Part shown: positions 18,207 to 27,448 of the stretch, one piece after another | How positions within the stretch are numbered: the stretch's first letter is position 1 | Layout of the letters: every line of letters begins with the position of its first letter | Position numbers and translations under genes: made by a program | Notes under the pieces: model-generated | What the model saw: only the letters and a program-made list of their open reading frames with translations | Database searches by the model: none | What the model was told of the DNA's origin: nothing | Origin: Marinimicrococcus sp033875255 | GTDB lineage: Bacteria > Pseudomonadota > Alphaproteobacteria > Geminicoccales > Geminicoccaceae | DNA: 64,000 nt | Assembly: GCA_033875255.1 (NCBI GenBank) | Contig: JAWZSN010000006.1 | Span: 1 to 64,000, forward strand | Direction of reading: 5' to 3'

Positions 18207-19577
18207 ATGAGGTCACTGCTGAGCGCGACCGTCGCGGCGGCCGTGGGCGGCGTTCTGCTCGCCGCACCGGCAACGTCCGTCCTGGCCGAGGAGGTCGTGG
18301 TGAAGATGTGGAGCCGGGCCGATCGCTCGGGCCCGCTGCGCTCGGGCAACATCGTCGCCGCGGCCAACATCCTCAACGAATCGTTCGAGGCTGCCGGCTC
18401 GGAGACGCGGGTGCGGATCGATCTGTTCGAGAACAACGCGAACGGCTTCGACCAGGACGCGCTCGACCTCCTGCAGGCCTTCGCCATCGACAAGGGGCCG
18501 GACATCTACGTGGCGGCGCACGAGTGGGTCGGCGAGTTCGCCCGCAACGGCTACGCCATGGACATGACGCAGTTCGTCGAGAAGAACGACTGGGCCTTCG
18601 GCGACGTGATCCCTGTCTTGTGGGAGTCGGTGCGCTACAAGGGCAAGATCCACGCGATCCCGCAGGACAGCGAGATCCGCATGATCTTCTACAACAAGGA
18701 CATGCTCAGGAAGGCGGGCAAGTCCGAGGAGTTCATCGAGAGCCTGCCCGGGAAGGTCGAGGAGGGCCTGATCACCGCCGCCGACTGGGGACAGATCGTC
18801 AAGGAGGTGGTGGACTCGGGCGCCGCCGAGATGGGCCAGATCCACCGCCCCAATGTCGGCCCCGACTATCTCATGACTTTCGCCGGCTTCGGTGCCACGT
18901 TCCAGAATCCCGAGACCGGCAAGCTGATGCTCGCCAAGGGGCCGATGCTGGACGCGCTGACGTGGTTCGACTGGATGGCGCGCAACAACGCCACGCCCTC
19001 CAACAACACCGCCATGTCCTGGGACGACGTCCAGAACAGCTTCAAGCAGGAGCGCGTCTTCGCCTACCATCACGGCATCTGGACGATGTCGTGGCAGCTC
19101 GGTGACGAGCGCGGCAACACCTGGCCCACCGACGAGAAGGGCTATTTCGAGAAGATCGGCTGGATCCCCCAGCCGCCGGCCGAGAAGGGCGGCAAGCCGG
19201 CCAACCTCTCCCACCCGATCGTCTACGTCGTGAACCCGCAGAGCGAGAACGCCGAGCTCGCCGCCCGGCTGGTGGCGCTGGCGACCCTGCCGCATTTCAA
19301 CACGCAGCACGCGGTGGGCAGCTACCACACGGCCATCCTCAACGGCCAGCGGACCATGCCGGCCTATGCCGAGGTGTGGCCGCTGGCGAAGGCCACCGAG
19401 CTCCTGTCCAACGCCAGCTTCATGCCGAGCCACCCCGACTTCGGCAAGTATAACGGCCTGCTCTACAAGGCTCTGCAGGGCGTGGAGACCGGCCGGCTCG
19501 ATCCCGAAGAAGCCGTGCTGTTCCTCGAGGACGAGCTTTCCGTGGAGCTCGGCGACGAGCTAGAGATCGTCGAGTAG
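18207..19577 (+). CDS. CUT1-type ABC transporter extracellular solute-binding protein
   Basis: 456 residues with AAGGAGAGG ahead of the ATG. Signal peptide MRSLLSATVAAAVGGVLLAA with cleavage near VLAEE. The body shows solute-binding family 1 features: GPDIYVAAHEWVGEFARNGY around residues 93-112, then YKGKIHAIPQDSEIRMIFYN. It captures a sugar or polar phosphodiester in the periplasm and delivers it to the two permeases downstream. The substrate is not evident from the protein. The three phosphodiesterase/phosphatase-fold enzymes at the end of the operon point to a glycerophosphodiester or sugar-phosphate ligand (inference). Confidence 0.9.
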   Translation: MRSLLSATVAAAVGGVLLAAPATSVLAEEVVVKMWSRADRSGPLRSGNIVAAANILNESFEAAGSETRVRIDLFENNANGFDQDALDLLQAFAIDKGPDIYVAAHEWVGEFARNGYAMDMTQFVEKNDWAFGDVIPVLWESVRYKGKIHAIPQDSEIRMIFYNKDMLRKAGKSEEFIESLPGKVEEGLITAADWGQIVKEVVDSGAAEMGQIHRPNVGPDYLMTFAGFGATFQNPETGKLMLAKGPMLDALTWFDWMARNNATPSNNTAMSWDDVQNSFKQERVFAYHHGIWTMSWQLGDERGNTWPTDEKGYFEKIGWIPQPPAEKGGKPANLSHPIVYVVNPQSENAELAARLVALATLPHFNTQHAVGSYHTAILNGQRTMPAYAEVWPLAKATELLSNASFMPSHPDFGKYNGLLYKALQGVETGRLDPEEAVLFLEDELSVELGDELEIVE

Positions 19578-19634
19578 CAGGCCCGCGGACGCCCGGGGCG
19601 GGATGCCGTCCCGGGCGCCTTCGGCCAACCGCCC

Positions 19635-20552
19635 ATGATGATGCCGTCCTCCTCGCAGCGCCGCCGGCAGCAGGCGAACCTGGTCCTGTTCCTGGGCCCG
19701 GCGCTCGTCCTGCTCGCCCTGTTCTTCGTGGCCCCGGTGATCGTCGACATCGCCATCGCCTTCACCGACATGGGCCGCAACCTCAAGCCCACCGGCTTCA
19801 CCACCGAGAACGTCGAGCGCATGCTCACCGGCGACCGCCGGCTGGGCGGTGTCCTCGCCACCACCGCAATCTACGTCCTGGCCACGCTGCTGGTGTTCAA
19901 CACCGGCTTCGCCCTGGTGCTGGCGCTCACCACCACCGCCATGCCGCCGCGCGCCGGCGCCTTCTTCCGCGCCGTCTGGCTGCTGCCCCGCATGAGCCCC
20001 TCGGTGGTCTATGCGCTCCTGTGGGGCTGGGCGATCTCCCCCACCCCCTCCGGGCTCATCAACCAGTTCCTGGCGCTCTTCGGCCTGCCGCCCTTCGACT
20101 TCCAGAACCAGGCGCCGATGACCCTGGTGGTGGTGGCCAACGGGTTCATCGGCGCGTCGATGGGCATGATCATCCTCACCAGCGCCATCCGCGCCATCCC
20201 GCAGCACCTCTTTCACGCCGCCCGCGTCGACGGGGCGGGCGGGCTCGCCGTGGTGCGCCACGTGATCCTGCCGGCGATCCGCTGGCCGCTCTCCTTCATC
20301 ACCGTCTACCAGGCGCTCTCCCTGCTCGTGAGCTTCGAATATATCTGGCTGATCACCGACGGCGGGCCGTTCTACGACACCACCGTCTATTCGCTCTACG
20401 TCTACAAGCGGGCCTTCGAGAACGGCCAGTACGCCTACGGCGCCGCCCTGGCGCTGGGGCTGGTGGTCATCGGCATCGCCGCCGCCCTGCTCCTGTGGCG
20501 CTTCATGGACATGCGCTCGCTGCTGCAGCGCCCGCGGATCGAGGTGCACTGA
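19635..20552 (+). CDS. CUT1 ABC transporter permease (MalF/UgpA-like)
   Basis: 305 residues, six predicted TM helices. The first is in NLVLFLGPALVLLALFFVAP. The EAA loop that docks to the ATPase is HAARVDGAGGLAVVRHVILP around residue 195-214. Three consecutive ATGs open the frame; the first is used here and no strong ribosome site distinguishes them. The stop overlaps the next start (TGATG). Confidence 0.92.
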   Translation: MMMPSSSQRRRQQANLVLFLGPALVLLALFFVAPVIVDIAIAFTDMGRNLKPTGFTTENVERMLTGDRRLGGVLATTAIYVLATLLVFNTGFALVLALTTTAMPPRAGAFFRAVWLLPRMSPSVVYALLWGWAISPTPSGLINQFLALFGLPPFDFQNQAPMTLVVVANGFIGASMGMIILTSAIRAIPQHLFHAARVDGAGGLAVVRHVILPAIRWPLSFITVYQALSLLVSFEYIWLITDGGPFYDTTVYSLYVYKRAFENGQYAYGAALALGLVVIGIAAALLLWRFMDMRSLLQRPRIEVH

Positions 20553-21631
20553 TGGCCGATGTGGCACTTCCCGCCGCGGCGGCGCCCGCCGACCACTGGG
20601 CCGCCATGGCCGCGCGCAGCCGCCGGCGCCGCCAGTGGACGACCATCTTCCTCTACGGCTTCCTGGCCGTGGCCTCGCTGCCGGTGATCGTCCCCTATCT
20701 CTGGCTCTTCACCCTGGCCTTCTCCGCCAGGGGCGGCACCGACACCGCCGTGCTGTGGCGCGCGCTCCTCGTGCTGGGGCCGGCCCTGCTGGCCTTCGCC
20801 ATGCTCGGTCACAGCATCGACGAGCCGCGCCGGCTGCGCCACGCCCTGCTCGTGCTGCTGCTCGTGACGGTGGCGGCGCTGGCGGTGGTCATCGGCCCGC
20901 AGCTCCATCTCGCCAACTGGCGTTTCCTTTGGAACCCCGACTTCAGCGACGCCCTCAAGACCGGCCCCACCGGCGTGGGCAGCCAGTTTCCCAACGTGTG
21001 GGTGGCCTTCGGCAACTCGCTGGCGCTGGCGCTGGCGGTGACCGCCATCGTCGTCACCGTCTCGACCCTGGCCGGCTACTATCTCTCGCGCTTCGCCTTC
21101 CCGGGCAGGGCCGGGTTCCTCAAGAGCCTGCTGGTGCTGCACGCCTTCCCGGCGATGACGCTGATCATCCCGATCTTCTTCCTGATGCACTGGGCGGGCC
21201 TGCTCGACAGCATCCTGGGCGTGGTGCTGGTGGTGTGCACGCTGGAGCTGCCGTTCGCCATCTTCATCATGAAGGGCTTCTTCGACGCCGTGCCCTGGGA
21301 CATCGAGATGAGCGCCATGACGGACGGCGCCTCGCGCCGCCAGGCCTTCCTCCACGTGGTGCTGCCGCAGGTGAAGTTCGGGATGCTGGCCATCGGCATC
21401 TTCGCCTTCCTGCGCGGCTGGGAGGACTACGTCTTCGTGCGCACCCTCCTCATCGACAAGCAGAACTGGGTGATGAGCCTCTATCTCTTCTACGTGGCCG
21501 AGGATGTCATGGGCGTCGACTACGGCATCGTCACCGCGGTGGGCGTGCTCTACGTGCTGCCGGCACTGGTCCTCTACACCTTCACACAGAAGTACCTGAC
21601 GCAGATGACCGTCGGCGGAATCAAGGGCTGA
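20552..21631 (+). CDS. CUT1 ABC transporter permease (MalG/UgpE-like) with extra N-terminal membrane segments
   Basis: 359 residues, about 80 more than usual for this subunit. After the first helix (FLAVASLPVIVPYLWLFTLA) there is an insertion with two extra hydrophobic stretches (LLVLGPALLAFAML and ALLVLLLVTVAALAVVIG). The conserved core then follows. The EAA loop is EMSAMTDGASRRQAFLHVVL near residue 253-272 and the end is QKYLTQMTVGGIKG, as in MalG. It forms the channel with the preceding permease. Confidence 0.92.
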   Translation: MADVALPAAAAPADHWAAMAARSRRRRQWTTIFLYGFLAVASLPVIVPYLWLFTLAFSARGGTDTAVLWRALLVLGPALLAFAMLGHSIDEPRRLRHALLVLLLVTVAALAVVIGPQLHLANWRFLWNPDFSDALKTGPTGVGSQFPNVWVAFGNSLALALAVTAIVVTVSTLAGYYLSRFAFPGRAGFLKSLLVLHAFPAMTLIIPIFFLMHWAGLLDSILGVVLVVCTLELPFAIFIMKGFFDAVPWDIEMSAMTDGASRRQAFLHVVLPQVKFGMLAIGIFAFLRGWEDYVFVRTLLIDKQNWVMSLYLFYVAEDVMGVDYGIVTAVGVLYVLPALVLYTFTQKYLTQMTVGGIKG

Positions 21632-21642
21632 GGCGGCAGAAC

Positions 21643-22698
21643 ATGGCACGCATAGAGCTGAACGGGGTCGCCAAGCGCTGGGGCGAGGCGGTGGCGGTCG
21701 AGCCCACCGACCTGCTCATCGAGGAGGGCGAGTTCGTCGCCATCCTGGGCCCCTCGGGCTGCGGCAAGTCCACCACCCTCTTCATGCTGGCGGGGATCTA
21801 CGCGCCCAGCGAGGGCGAGATCCGCTTCGGCGGGTCGGTGGTCAACGAGGTCGAGGCCAAGGACCGCAATGTGGGCATCGTCTTCCAGTCCTACGCCCTT
21901 TACCCGCACATGACGGCGCTGGAGAACATCCGCTTTCCCCTGCGCTTCAAGGGCGTGGCGAAGGAGGAGGCGGAGCGGCGGGCGGAGGCGATGGCCGATC
22001 TCGTGCAGGTGCGCGAGCTGCTCGGCCGCAAGCCGTCCGAGATGTCGGGCGGCCAGCAGCAGCGCGTGGCGCTCGCCCGGGCGCTGGTGAAGGAGCCGCA
22101 GCTCCTCCTGCTCGACGAGCCGCTCTCCAACCTCGACGCCACCTTGCGGCTGAGCATGCGCAGCGAGATCCGCCGCCTGCAGCGCCGCCTGGGGGTCACC
22201 ACCATCCTCGTGACCCACGACCAGATCGAGGCCACCACCATGGCCGACCGCATCATCTGCATGAGCAAGGGCCGCATCGAGCAGGTCGGCACCGCCGACG
22301 ATCTCTACAGCCGCCCGGCGAGCCTGTTCGTGGCGGGCTTCATCGGCTCGCCGCCCATCAACCTGATCGAGGGCGAGGTGGCCGAGGGGATGTGGCGGTG
22401 CGGCGACACCGCCCTGCCCTGCGCCGCCCGGCCGGGCCGAACGGTGCTGGGCGTGCGGCCCGAGGCGGTGCGTCTGGGCGGCGGACCGGTCCCGGCGCAT
22501 GTCGAGGAGGTCGAGCCGCACGGCCGCGAGAGCATCTATCTTTTGGAGACCCCGCTGGGCCAGCTGCGCGCGGTGGAGCCCGGCGCGGCGGCGCGCTTCA
22601 AGGCCGGCGAGCAGACGGGCATCGCCTTCGAGACCGGCCTCTTCTTCGACGCCGCCACGGGGCGGCGTCTCGACACCTCGCTGGAGCAGGCTGCATGA
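21643..22698 (+). CDS. CUT1 ABC transporter ATP-binding protein (UgpC/MalK-like)
   Basis: 351 residues. Walker A GPSGCGKST (~residues 36-44), Q-loop VFQSYALYPHM, signature MSGGQQQRVALARAL, Walker B LLLLDEPLSNLD and H-loop LVTHDQ. A C-terminal OB-type (TOBE) domain begins near residue 240 (FIGSPPINLIEGEV, TVLGVRPEAVRL). It is the energy subunit for the permeases just upstream. Its stop overlaps the phosphodiesterase start by four bases (ATGA). Confidence 0.94.
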   Translation: MARIELNGVAKRWGEAVAVEPTDLLIEEGEFVAILGPSGCGKSTTLFMLAGIYAPSEGEIRFGGSVVNEVEAKDRNVGIVFQSYALYPHMTALENIRFPLRFKGVAKEEAERRAEAMADLVQVRELLGRKPSEMSGGQQQRVALARALVKEPQLLLLDEPLSNLDATLRLSMRSEIRRLQRRLGVTTILVTHDQIEATTMADRIICMSKGRIEQVGTADDLYSRPASLFVAGFIGSPPINLIEGEVAEGMWRCGDTALPCAARPGRTVLGVRPEAVRLGGGPVPAHVEEVEPHGRESIYLLETPLGQLRAVEPGAAARFKAGEQTGIAFETGLFFDAATGRRLDTSLEQAA

Positions 22699-23519
22699 AA
22701 CCCCTTCCCCGCCTCAAGTGGCACAAGCTGCGCCGCCGGATGGCGGATCCGCCGTTCCTGCGCGACCGGCTGGCGGAAGGGCTGGCCGCCGGAGCCGCCA
22801 TCGAGGTGGACCTCGTGGCGAGCGGCGACGGGCACTTCGTCTGCCTGCACGACCTCACGCTGGACCGCGAGACCACCGGCAGCGGGCCGGTGCGCGCCAC
22901 GAGCCGGGCGGAGATCGGCAAGCTCCGGCAGCGCGGCAATGACGGGGCGCCGCTCTCCTCGCCGCCGCTCTTCCTGGACGAGGTGGTGGCGGCGGTGGAG
23001 CAGGCCGGCAGGGTGGCGCCGGGCACGGTGCAGCTCGACGTCAAGGAGCCGCTCGAGGGGCTGGACGCAGCGCTGCTGGAGCGCTTCGGCCGGCTGCTGG
23101 ACAGGAGTGCGGCCAGCTTCACCGCAAGCGGCTGCGACTGGGCCTTCATCGAGCGGTTGTGCGAGGCGGCGCCGGGGATTCGAGCCGGTTTCGATCCGCT
23201 GGACTTCTATGGCGAGGAGCTGCCGGCGGAGGCCGGCTGGTACGAGGAGCTGGCGGAGCGGACGCTGGCCACCGCGCCCGAAGCGGCGATCTACTATCTG
23301 GAGAGCCGGCTGGTGCTGGCCGGGCTCGAGGCGGGCGTCAATCTCGTGGAGCGGGTGAAGCGCGATGGTGCGGAGGTGGACTGCTGGACCATCGATCCGG
23401 GCCGGCCGGACCTGGAGGGCGTGCTGCGCCGCCTGATCGGGGCCGGCGCCGACCAGATCACCACCAACGACCCCGAGGCGCTGGAGCCGATGATCAGGAG
23501 CATTGCCTCGTGCCCGTGA
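22695..23519 (+). CDS. Glycerophosphodiester phosphodiesterase family protein
   Basis: 274 residues, GDPD TIM-barrel. Metal and catalytic motifs visible: IEVDLVASGDGHFVCLHDLT around residues 36-55 (E-x-D and H-D), VQLDVKEP near 115, and QITTNDPEAL at the C-terminus. The first strand lacks the textbook HRG; a His at position 10 (LKWHKL) may take its place. It hydrolyses glycerophosphodiesters to glycerol-3-phosphate and an alcohol. There is no signal peptide, so it acts in the cytoplasm after import by the ABC system it overlaps. Confidence 0.85.
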   Translation: MKPLPRLKWHKLRRRMADPPFLRDRLAEGLAAGAAIEVDLVASGDGHFVCLHDLTLDRETTGSGPVRATSRAEIGKLRQRGNDGAPLSSPPLFLDEVVAAVEQAGRVAPGTVQLDVKEPLEGLDAALLERFGRLLDRSAASFTASGCDWAFIERLCEAAPGIRAGFDPLDFYGEELPAEAGWYEELAERTLATAPEAAIYYLESRLVLAGLEAGVNLVERVKRDGAEVDCWTIDPGRPDLEGVLRRLIGAGADQITTNDPEALEPMIRSIASCP

Positions 23520-24574
23520 CCCGCATCACCGGCTGGCTGGTGCCGCCCTCCGCGGAGGTGCGCGATTCCGCCCTCCGGCTGCCGGCGGACGCCGGCAGCT
23601 TTGCACGCGCCTTCGCCGATTTCCCGGCCCTTCACGAGATCGAGCAGGTGCCGCCGCTGCGCGCCCTGCCGCCGCCGGCGCAGAGCGCGCGGATCGTGTT
23701 CTGGAACGCCGAGCGGCTCAAATACGGCCCTGCCTCGGCGCGGCTCCTGGCCTCGCTGGCGGCGGACGCGATCCTGCTGGCCGAGGTCGATCTGGGCATG
23801 GCCCGCTCGGGCAACGGCCACACCACGGCCGAGCTTGCCCGGGCGCTCGGGGCGGGCTGGATCTTCGGCGCGGAGTTCGTGGAGCTGGGCCTGGGCGATG
23901 CCCGCGAGCGCGCCTGGCACGCCGGCCAGCGCAACGAGGGCGGGCTGCACGGCAACGCCATCCTCTCCCGCTGCGCGCTGGCCCGCCCGGCGATGCTGCG
24001 CCTCGAGACCAGCGGGCGCTGGTTCGACGGCACGTTCGGCGAGCGGCGGATCGGCGGGCGCATGGCGCTCATGGCCGAGCTCGAGGTGGCGGGCACGAGC
24101 GTCCTGCTGGTCTCGGTCCACTACGAGAGCCACACCGGTCCCGCCGACCGTCTGGCGCAGACCCGCGTGCTGCTGGACGGGATCGAGGCGCATGCGCCGG
24201 GCCGCCCGGTACTCATCGGCGGCGACTTCAACACCAGCAGCTTCACCCTCGAGCAGAAGCGCGACCCGGCATTCGTGGTCCGCGCGCTCGACGAGGAGCC
24301 TGCCCGCCTGCTCTCTCCCGAGGCGCACGAGCCGATGTTCGGCCTCCTGGCCGAGCGCGGCTTCGCCTGGCGGTCGTGCAACGAGGCCGGCGCGGTCACC
24401 CAGCGCACCCGCCCCGACGGCACCCCCACCCCGCCCTTCGGGCGGATCGACTGGCTCTTCACGCGCGGCCTGCGCTGCAGCGCCCCGGCCACCATCGCCG
24501 CTACCGACGAGGAGGGCCGGGCCATCTCCGACCACGAGGCTCTGGCCGTCACCATCGCCCCCGACCGCCCCTGA
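23510..24574 (+). CDS. Endonuclease/exonuclease/phosphatase (EEP) family hydrolase 1
   Basis: 354 residues from GTG at 23510, which has AGGAG nine bases upstream; GTG at 23516, overlapping the previous stop, is the alternative. EEP motifs: IVFWNAERLKYG, DAILLAEVDLGM, VHYESHTGPADR, IGGDFNTSSF and a final SDHEALAV. GRIDWLF precedes the last. These are the Mg-binding and general-base residues of the DNase I/sphingomyelinase/inositol-phosphatase fold. The gene overlaps the phosphodiesterase and precedes a second EEP gene, suggesting stepwise breakdown of one imported phosphodiester. Substrate unknown. Confidence 0.85.
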   Translation: MPVTRITGWLVPPSAEVRDSALRLPADAGSFARAFADFPALHEIEQVPPLRALPPPAQSARIVFWNAERLKYGPASARLLASLAADAILLAEVDLGMARSGNGHTTAELARALGAGWIFGAEFVELGLGDARERAWHAGQRNEGGLHGNAILSRCALARPAMLRLETSGRWFDGTFGERRIGGRMALMAELEVAGTSVLLVSVHYESHTGPADRLAQTRVLLDGIEAHAPGRPVLIGGDFNTSSFTLEQKRDPAFVVRALDEEPARLLSPEAHEPMFGLLAERGFAWRSCNEAGAVTQRTRPDGTPTPPFGRIDWLFTRGLRCSAPATIAATDEEGRAISDHEALAVTIAPDRP

Positions 24575-24604
24575 GCCCGCGGCAAGCCTTCGAGCGAGCA
24601 CCCC

Positions 24605-25465
24605 ATGCGTCTTCTTACCTGGAACATCCAGTACGGCCTCGGCCGCGACGACCGCTACGACATCGCCCGCATCGCCCGCGAGATCGCGGCCCACGAGGCC
24701 GACGTGGTGGCGCTGCAGGAGGTGGAGCGGTTCTGGCAGCGCTCCGGCATGATCGACGAGCCGGCCGAGCTCGCCGCCCGCCTGCCCGGCTACCACTGGG
24801 TCTTTGGCGCCAATCTCGACATGCACGCCGGCACCGCGGAGGCGCCCGACCGCCGCCGCCAGTTCGGCACGATGCTGCTCTCGCGCACGCCTATCCTCTC
24901 CACCCGCAACTTCCCCCTGCCCAAGCTCGGCGCGCTTGCCCAGCACTCGATCCAGCAGGGGGCGCTCGAGGGCGTGATTCTTACGCCGGCTGGCAGACCG
25001 CTGCGCCTCTACTCGGTCCATCTCTCGCATCTGTGCAGCGAGACCCGCCTGCCGCAGGTGGAGGCGCTCCTCGACATCGACGCGCGTGCCTATGCCGAGG
25101 GCGGGGCGTGGTGCGGCGGCCATCCCGACCCCTCCGCCGGCTGGACGGAGGGGGAGATGCCGCCCATGCCGCGCGAGGCGGTGATGATGGGCGACTTCAA
25201 CTTCCGCCACGACAGCCCCGAATATGCCCGCATCTGCGGCCCGTGGACGGAGCGCTACGGCCGCATCACCGGGCGTGGCGGCTTCGCCGATGCCTGGACG
25301 GCCGCCGGTCACGCCGAGGCCGAGGGCGACACCTGCAAGGGCGGCGGCCGCATCGACCATGTGTTCCTGTCGGCCTGGCTGGCGGAGAAGGTGCTCGATG
25401 CCCGCATCGACGGCCAGGCGGAGGGTTCGGACCACCAGCCGGTGGTGGTCGAGATCGACTATTGA
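24605..25465 (+). CDS. Endonuclease/exonuclease/phosphatase (EEP) family hydrolase 2
   Basis: 286 residues, 30 bp after EEP hydrolase 1. Motifs: LTWNIQYGLGRDDRYD at the start, DVVALQEVERFW, YSVHLSHLCSETR, MMGDFNFRHDSPEY, GRIDHVFLS and GSDHQPVVVEI. All metal and catalytic residues of the EEP fold are present. It differs clearly from the preceding paralogue, so it probably has another step or substrate. No signal peptide. Confidence 0.88.
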   Translation: MRLLTWNIQYGLGRDDRYDIARIAREIAAHEADVVALQEVERFWQRSGMIDEPAELAARLPGYHWVFGANLDMHAGTAEAPDRRRQFGTMLLSRTPILSTRNFPLPKLGALAQHSIQQGALEGVILTPAGRPLRLYSVHLSHLCSETRLPQVEALLDIDARAYAEGGAWCGGHPDPSAGWTEGEMPPMPREAVMMGDFNFRHDSPEYARICGPWTERYGRITGRGGFADAWTAAGHAEAEGDTCKGGGRIDHVFLSAWLAEKVLDARIDGQAEGSDHQPVVVEIDY

Positions 25466-25517
25466 GGGAGGCGGCAGGCTGCCGGCATGGCAGCCATCCG
25501 GAACAGCACCGGCAATA

Positions 25518-25572
25518 GCGCGTTGCGAGGAAAGGCGCGCTTTGCCGCCGGCGGGCGCGCATCGCAACGCGC
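25518..25572 (+). promoter_or_regulatory. Long-armed inverted repeat upstream of the PoxB-like gene
   Basis: Arms GCGCGTTGCGA (25518-25528) and TCGCAACGCGC (25562-25572) pair perfectly over 11 bp with a 33-base loop that contains AGGAAAGG. The ribosome site of the next gene starts only a few bases after the second arm. No U-tract follows. It could be a terminator-like end of the ABC operon, a 5' leader structure or an operator. Confidence 0.4.
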
Positions 25573-25589
25573 ACTGCTGGAGAGCTGCC

Positions 25590-27347
25590 ATGGCCAGGAA
25601 GACTGCCGCGGACATTCTCGTCGAGACCCTCATCGACTGGAATGTCGACACCGTGTTCGGCATTCCCGGGGACGGGATCAACGGGCTTATCGAGGCGCTG
25701 CGCACGCGCCAGGACAAGATCCGCTTCGTTCAGGTGCGCCACGAGGAGGCCGCGGCCTTCGCTGCCTGCGCCTATGCCAAGTGGACCGGCCGGCTCGGCG
25801 TGTGCATCGCCACCTCCGGCCCCGGCGGCATCCATCTGCTCAACGGGCTCTATGATGCCAAGCTCGACCACCAGCCGGTGCTGGCGATCACCGGGCTGCA
25901 GTTCCACGACCTGCTGCACACCTTCACCCAGCAGGACGTGGAGCTCGACAAGCTGTTCATGGACGTCGCGGTCTACAATACCCGCGTGATGGGTCCCAAC
26001 CACGTAGAGAACGCCGTCGAGCTCGCCTGCCGGACGGCGCTGAGCGCGCGCGGCGTGGCGCACGTGACGATCCCGGTCGACATGCAGTCCCAGGAGGTCG
26101 ACCCGAAGCTCCGCTCGGCGCGGAACGTTCCCGAGCATGTCTCCGACATGATGGCGGTCTCGGCCCGTCTGCCCGCCGAGAACCAGCTCGCCCGCGCCGC
26201 AGCACTGCTCAACAGCGGCAAGAAGACCGTGATCCTTGCGGGTCAGGGAGCGCTCGGTGCCGCCCGCCAGCTCGAGGCGGTGGCCGAGCGGCTGGGAGCG
26301 CCTGTCGCCAAGGCGCTGCTGGGCAAGGGAGCGCTGCCCGACGACAGCCCCTACTCCACCGGCGGCGTCGGCCTCCTGGGCACCCGCCCCTCGCAGGACG
26401 CCCTCGAGGAGTGCGACACGCTGCTGATCGCCGGCAGCAGCTTTCCCTATATCGAGTTCTACCCCAAGCCCGGCCAGGCGCGCGCCGTGCAGATCGACGT
26501 CGACGGCCAGCGCATCGGCCTGCGCTACCCGGTGGAGGCCGGACTGGTGGGCGACACCGCTTCCGTCCTGGAAGCCCTGCTGCCCCGGCTCGAGTATCGC
26601 GAGGACCGCTCCTTCCTCGGGAAGGCGCGGGCGGGAGTGAAGGAGTGGCAGGAGCTCATGACCGAGCGCGGCACCCGGCGCGACGTCCCGATGAAGCCGC
26701 AGGTGGTGGCCCACGAGCTCGACCGCCTGCTGGCGCGCGACGCCATCATCGCCACCGACTCGGGCACCATCACCACCTGGGCCGCCCGGCACCTGACGAT
26801 CCGCGACGGCATGAAGTTCTCGTGCTCGGGCAATCTCGCCACCATGGCGTGCGGCCTGCCCTACGCGATCGCCGCCAAGGTGGCCCATCCCGACCGCCAG
26901 GCGATCTGCTTCATCGGTGACGGCGGCTTCACCATGCTCCTGGGCGAGCTCGCCACCTGCGTGAAGTACGGCCTCGACGTGAAGATCGTGGTGATCAAGA
27001 ACAACGCGCTGGGCCAGATCAAGTGGGAGCAGATGGTGTTCCTCGGGAACCCCGAATATGCCTGCGAGCTCCAGCCGGTCGACTTCGCCGCCGTGGCCCG
27101 CGGCTTCGGCGTGGCGGGCTATACCATCGAGGATCCGGCCACCTGCGGCGACGTCCTGCGCGAGGCCCTGGCCGCCCCGGGCCCGGCGGTGATCGAGGCG
27201 GTGGTGGACCCCCACGAGCCCCCGATGCCGCCCAAGGCCACCTTGAAGCAGGCCGCGCATCTGGCAGAATCGCTGGCCCGCGGCACGCCGGCCAGGAAGA
27301 AGATCGCGCTGACGGTGGCCTCGGACACCGTGCGCGAGATCATCTGA
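25590..27347 (+). CDS. Thiamine-pyrophosphate enzyme, pyruvate oxidase/PoxB-like
   Basis: 585 residues from an ATG with GGAGA upstream. Three domains of the acetolactate synthase/pyruvate oxidase family are seen. N-terminal: VFGIPGDGINGLIEAL and the catalytic Glu in VRHEEAAAFAA. Central: nucleotide/FAD-type domain (VILAGQGALGAARQLE). C-terminal: TPP domain with GDGGFTMLLGELATCVKYGL and IVVIKNNALGQIKWEQ. GDGINGLIEAL and the ELATCVKYGL layout favour PoxB-type pyruvate:quinone oxidoreductase over acetolactate synthase. The product would be acetate, or an aldehyde-level compound feeding the dehydrogenase gene next to it. Confidence 0.8.
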   Translation: MARKTAADILVETLIDWNVDTVFGIPGDGINGLIEALRTRQDKIRFVQVRHEEAAAFAACAYAKWTGRLGVCIATSGPGGIHLLNGLYDAKLDHQPVLAITGLQFHDLLHTFTQQDVELDKLFMDVAVYNTRVMGPNHVENAVELACRTALSARGVAHVTIPVDMQSQEVDPKLRSARNVPEHVSDMMAVSARLPAENQLARAAALLNSGKKTVILAGQGALGAARQLEAVAERLGAPVAKALLGKGALPDDSPYSTGGVGLLGTRPSQDALEECDTLLIAGSSFPYIEFYPKPGQARAVQIDVDGQRIGLRYPVEAGLVGDTASVLEALLPRLEYREDRSFLGKARAGVKEWQELMTERGTRRDVPMKPQVVAHELDRLLARDAIIATDSGTITTWAARHLTIRDGMKFSCSGNLATMACGLPYAIAAKVAHPDRQAICFIGDGGFTMLLGELATCVKYGLDVKIVVIKNNALGQIKWEQMVFLGNPEYACELQPVDFAAVARGFGVAGYTIEDPATCGDVLREALAAPGPAVIEAVVDPHEPPMPPKATLKQAAHLAESLARGTPARKKIALTVASDTVREII

Positions 27348-27448
27348 GGGGCCGGAGCGCGGCTGCCTTGCGCTGCCCGGGATTGATCGTGTCGCTGACA
27401 TGGGCCATCTGGCAGCACAGACGTGCCATCCCTCGGGGAGGAGGATTT

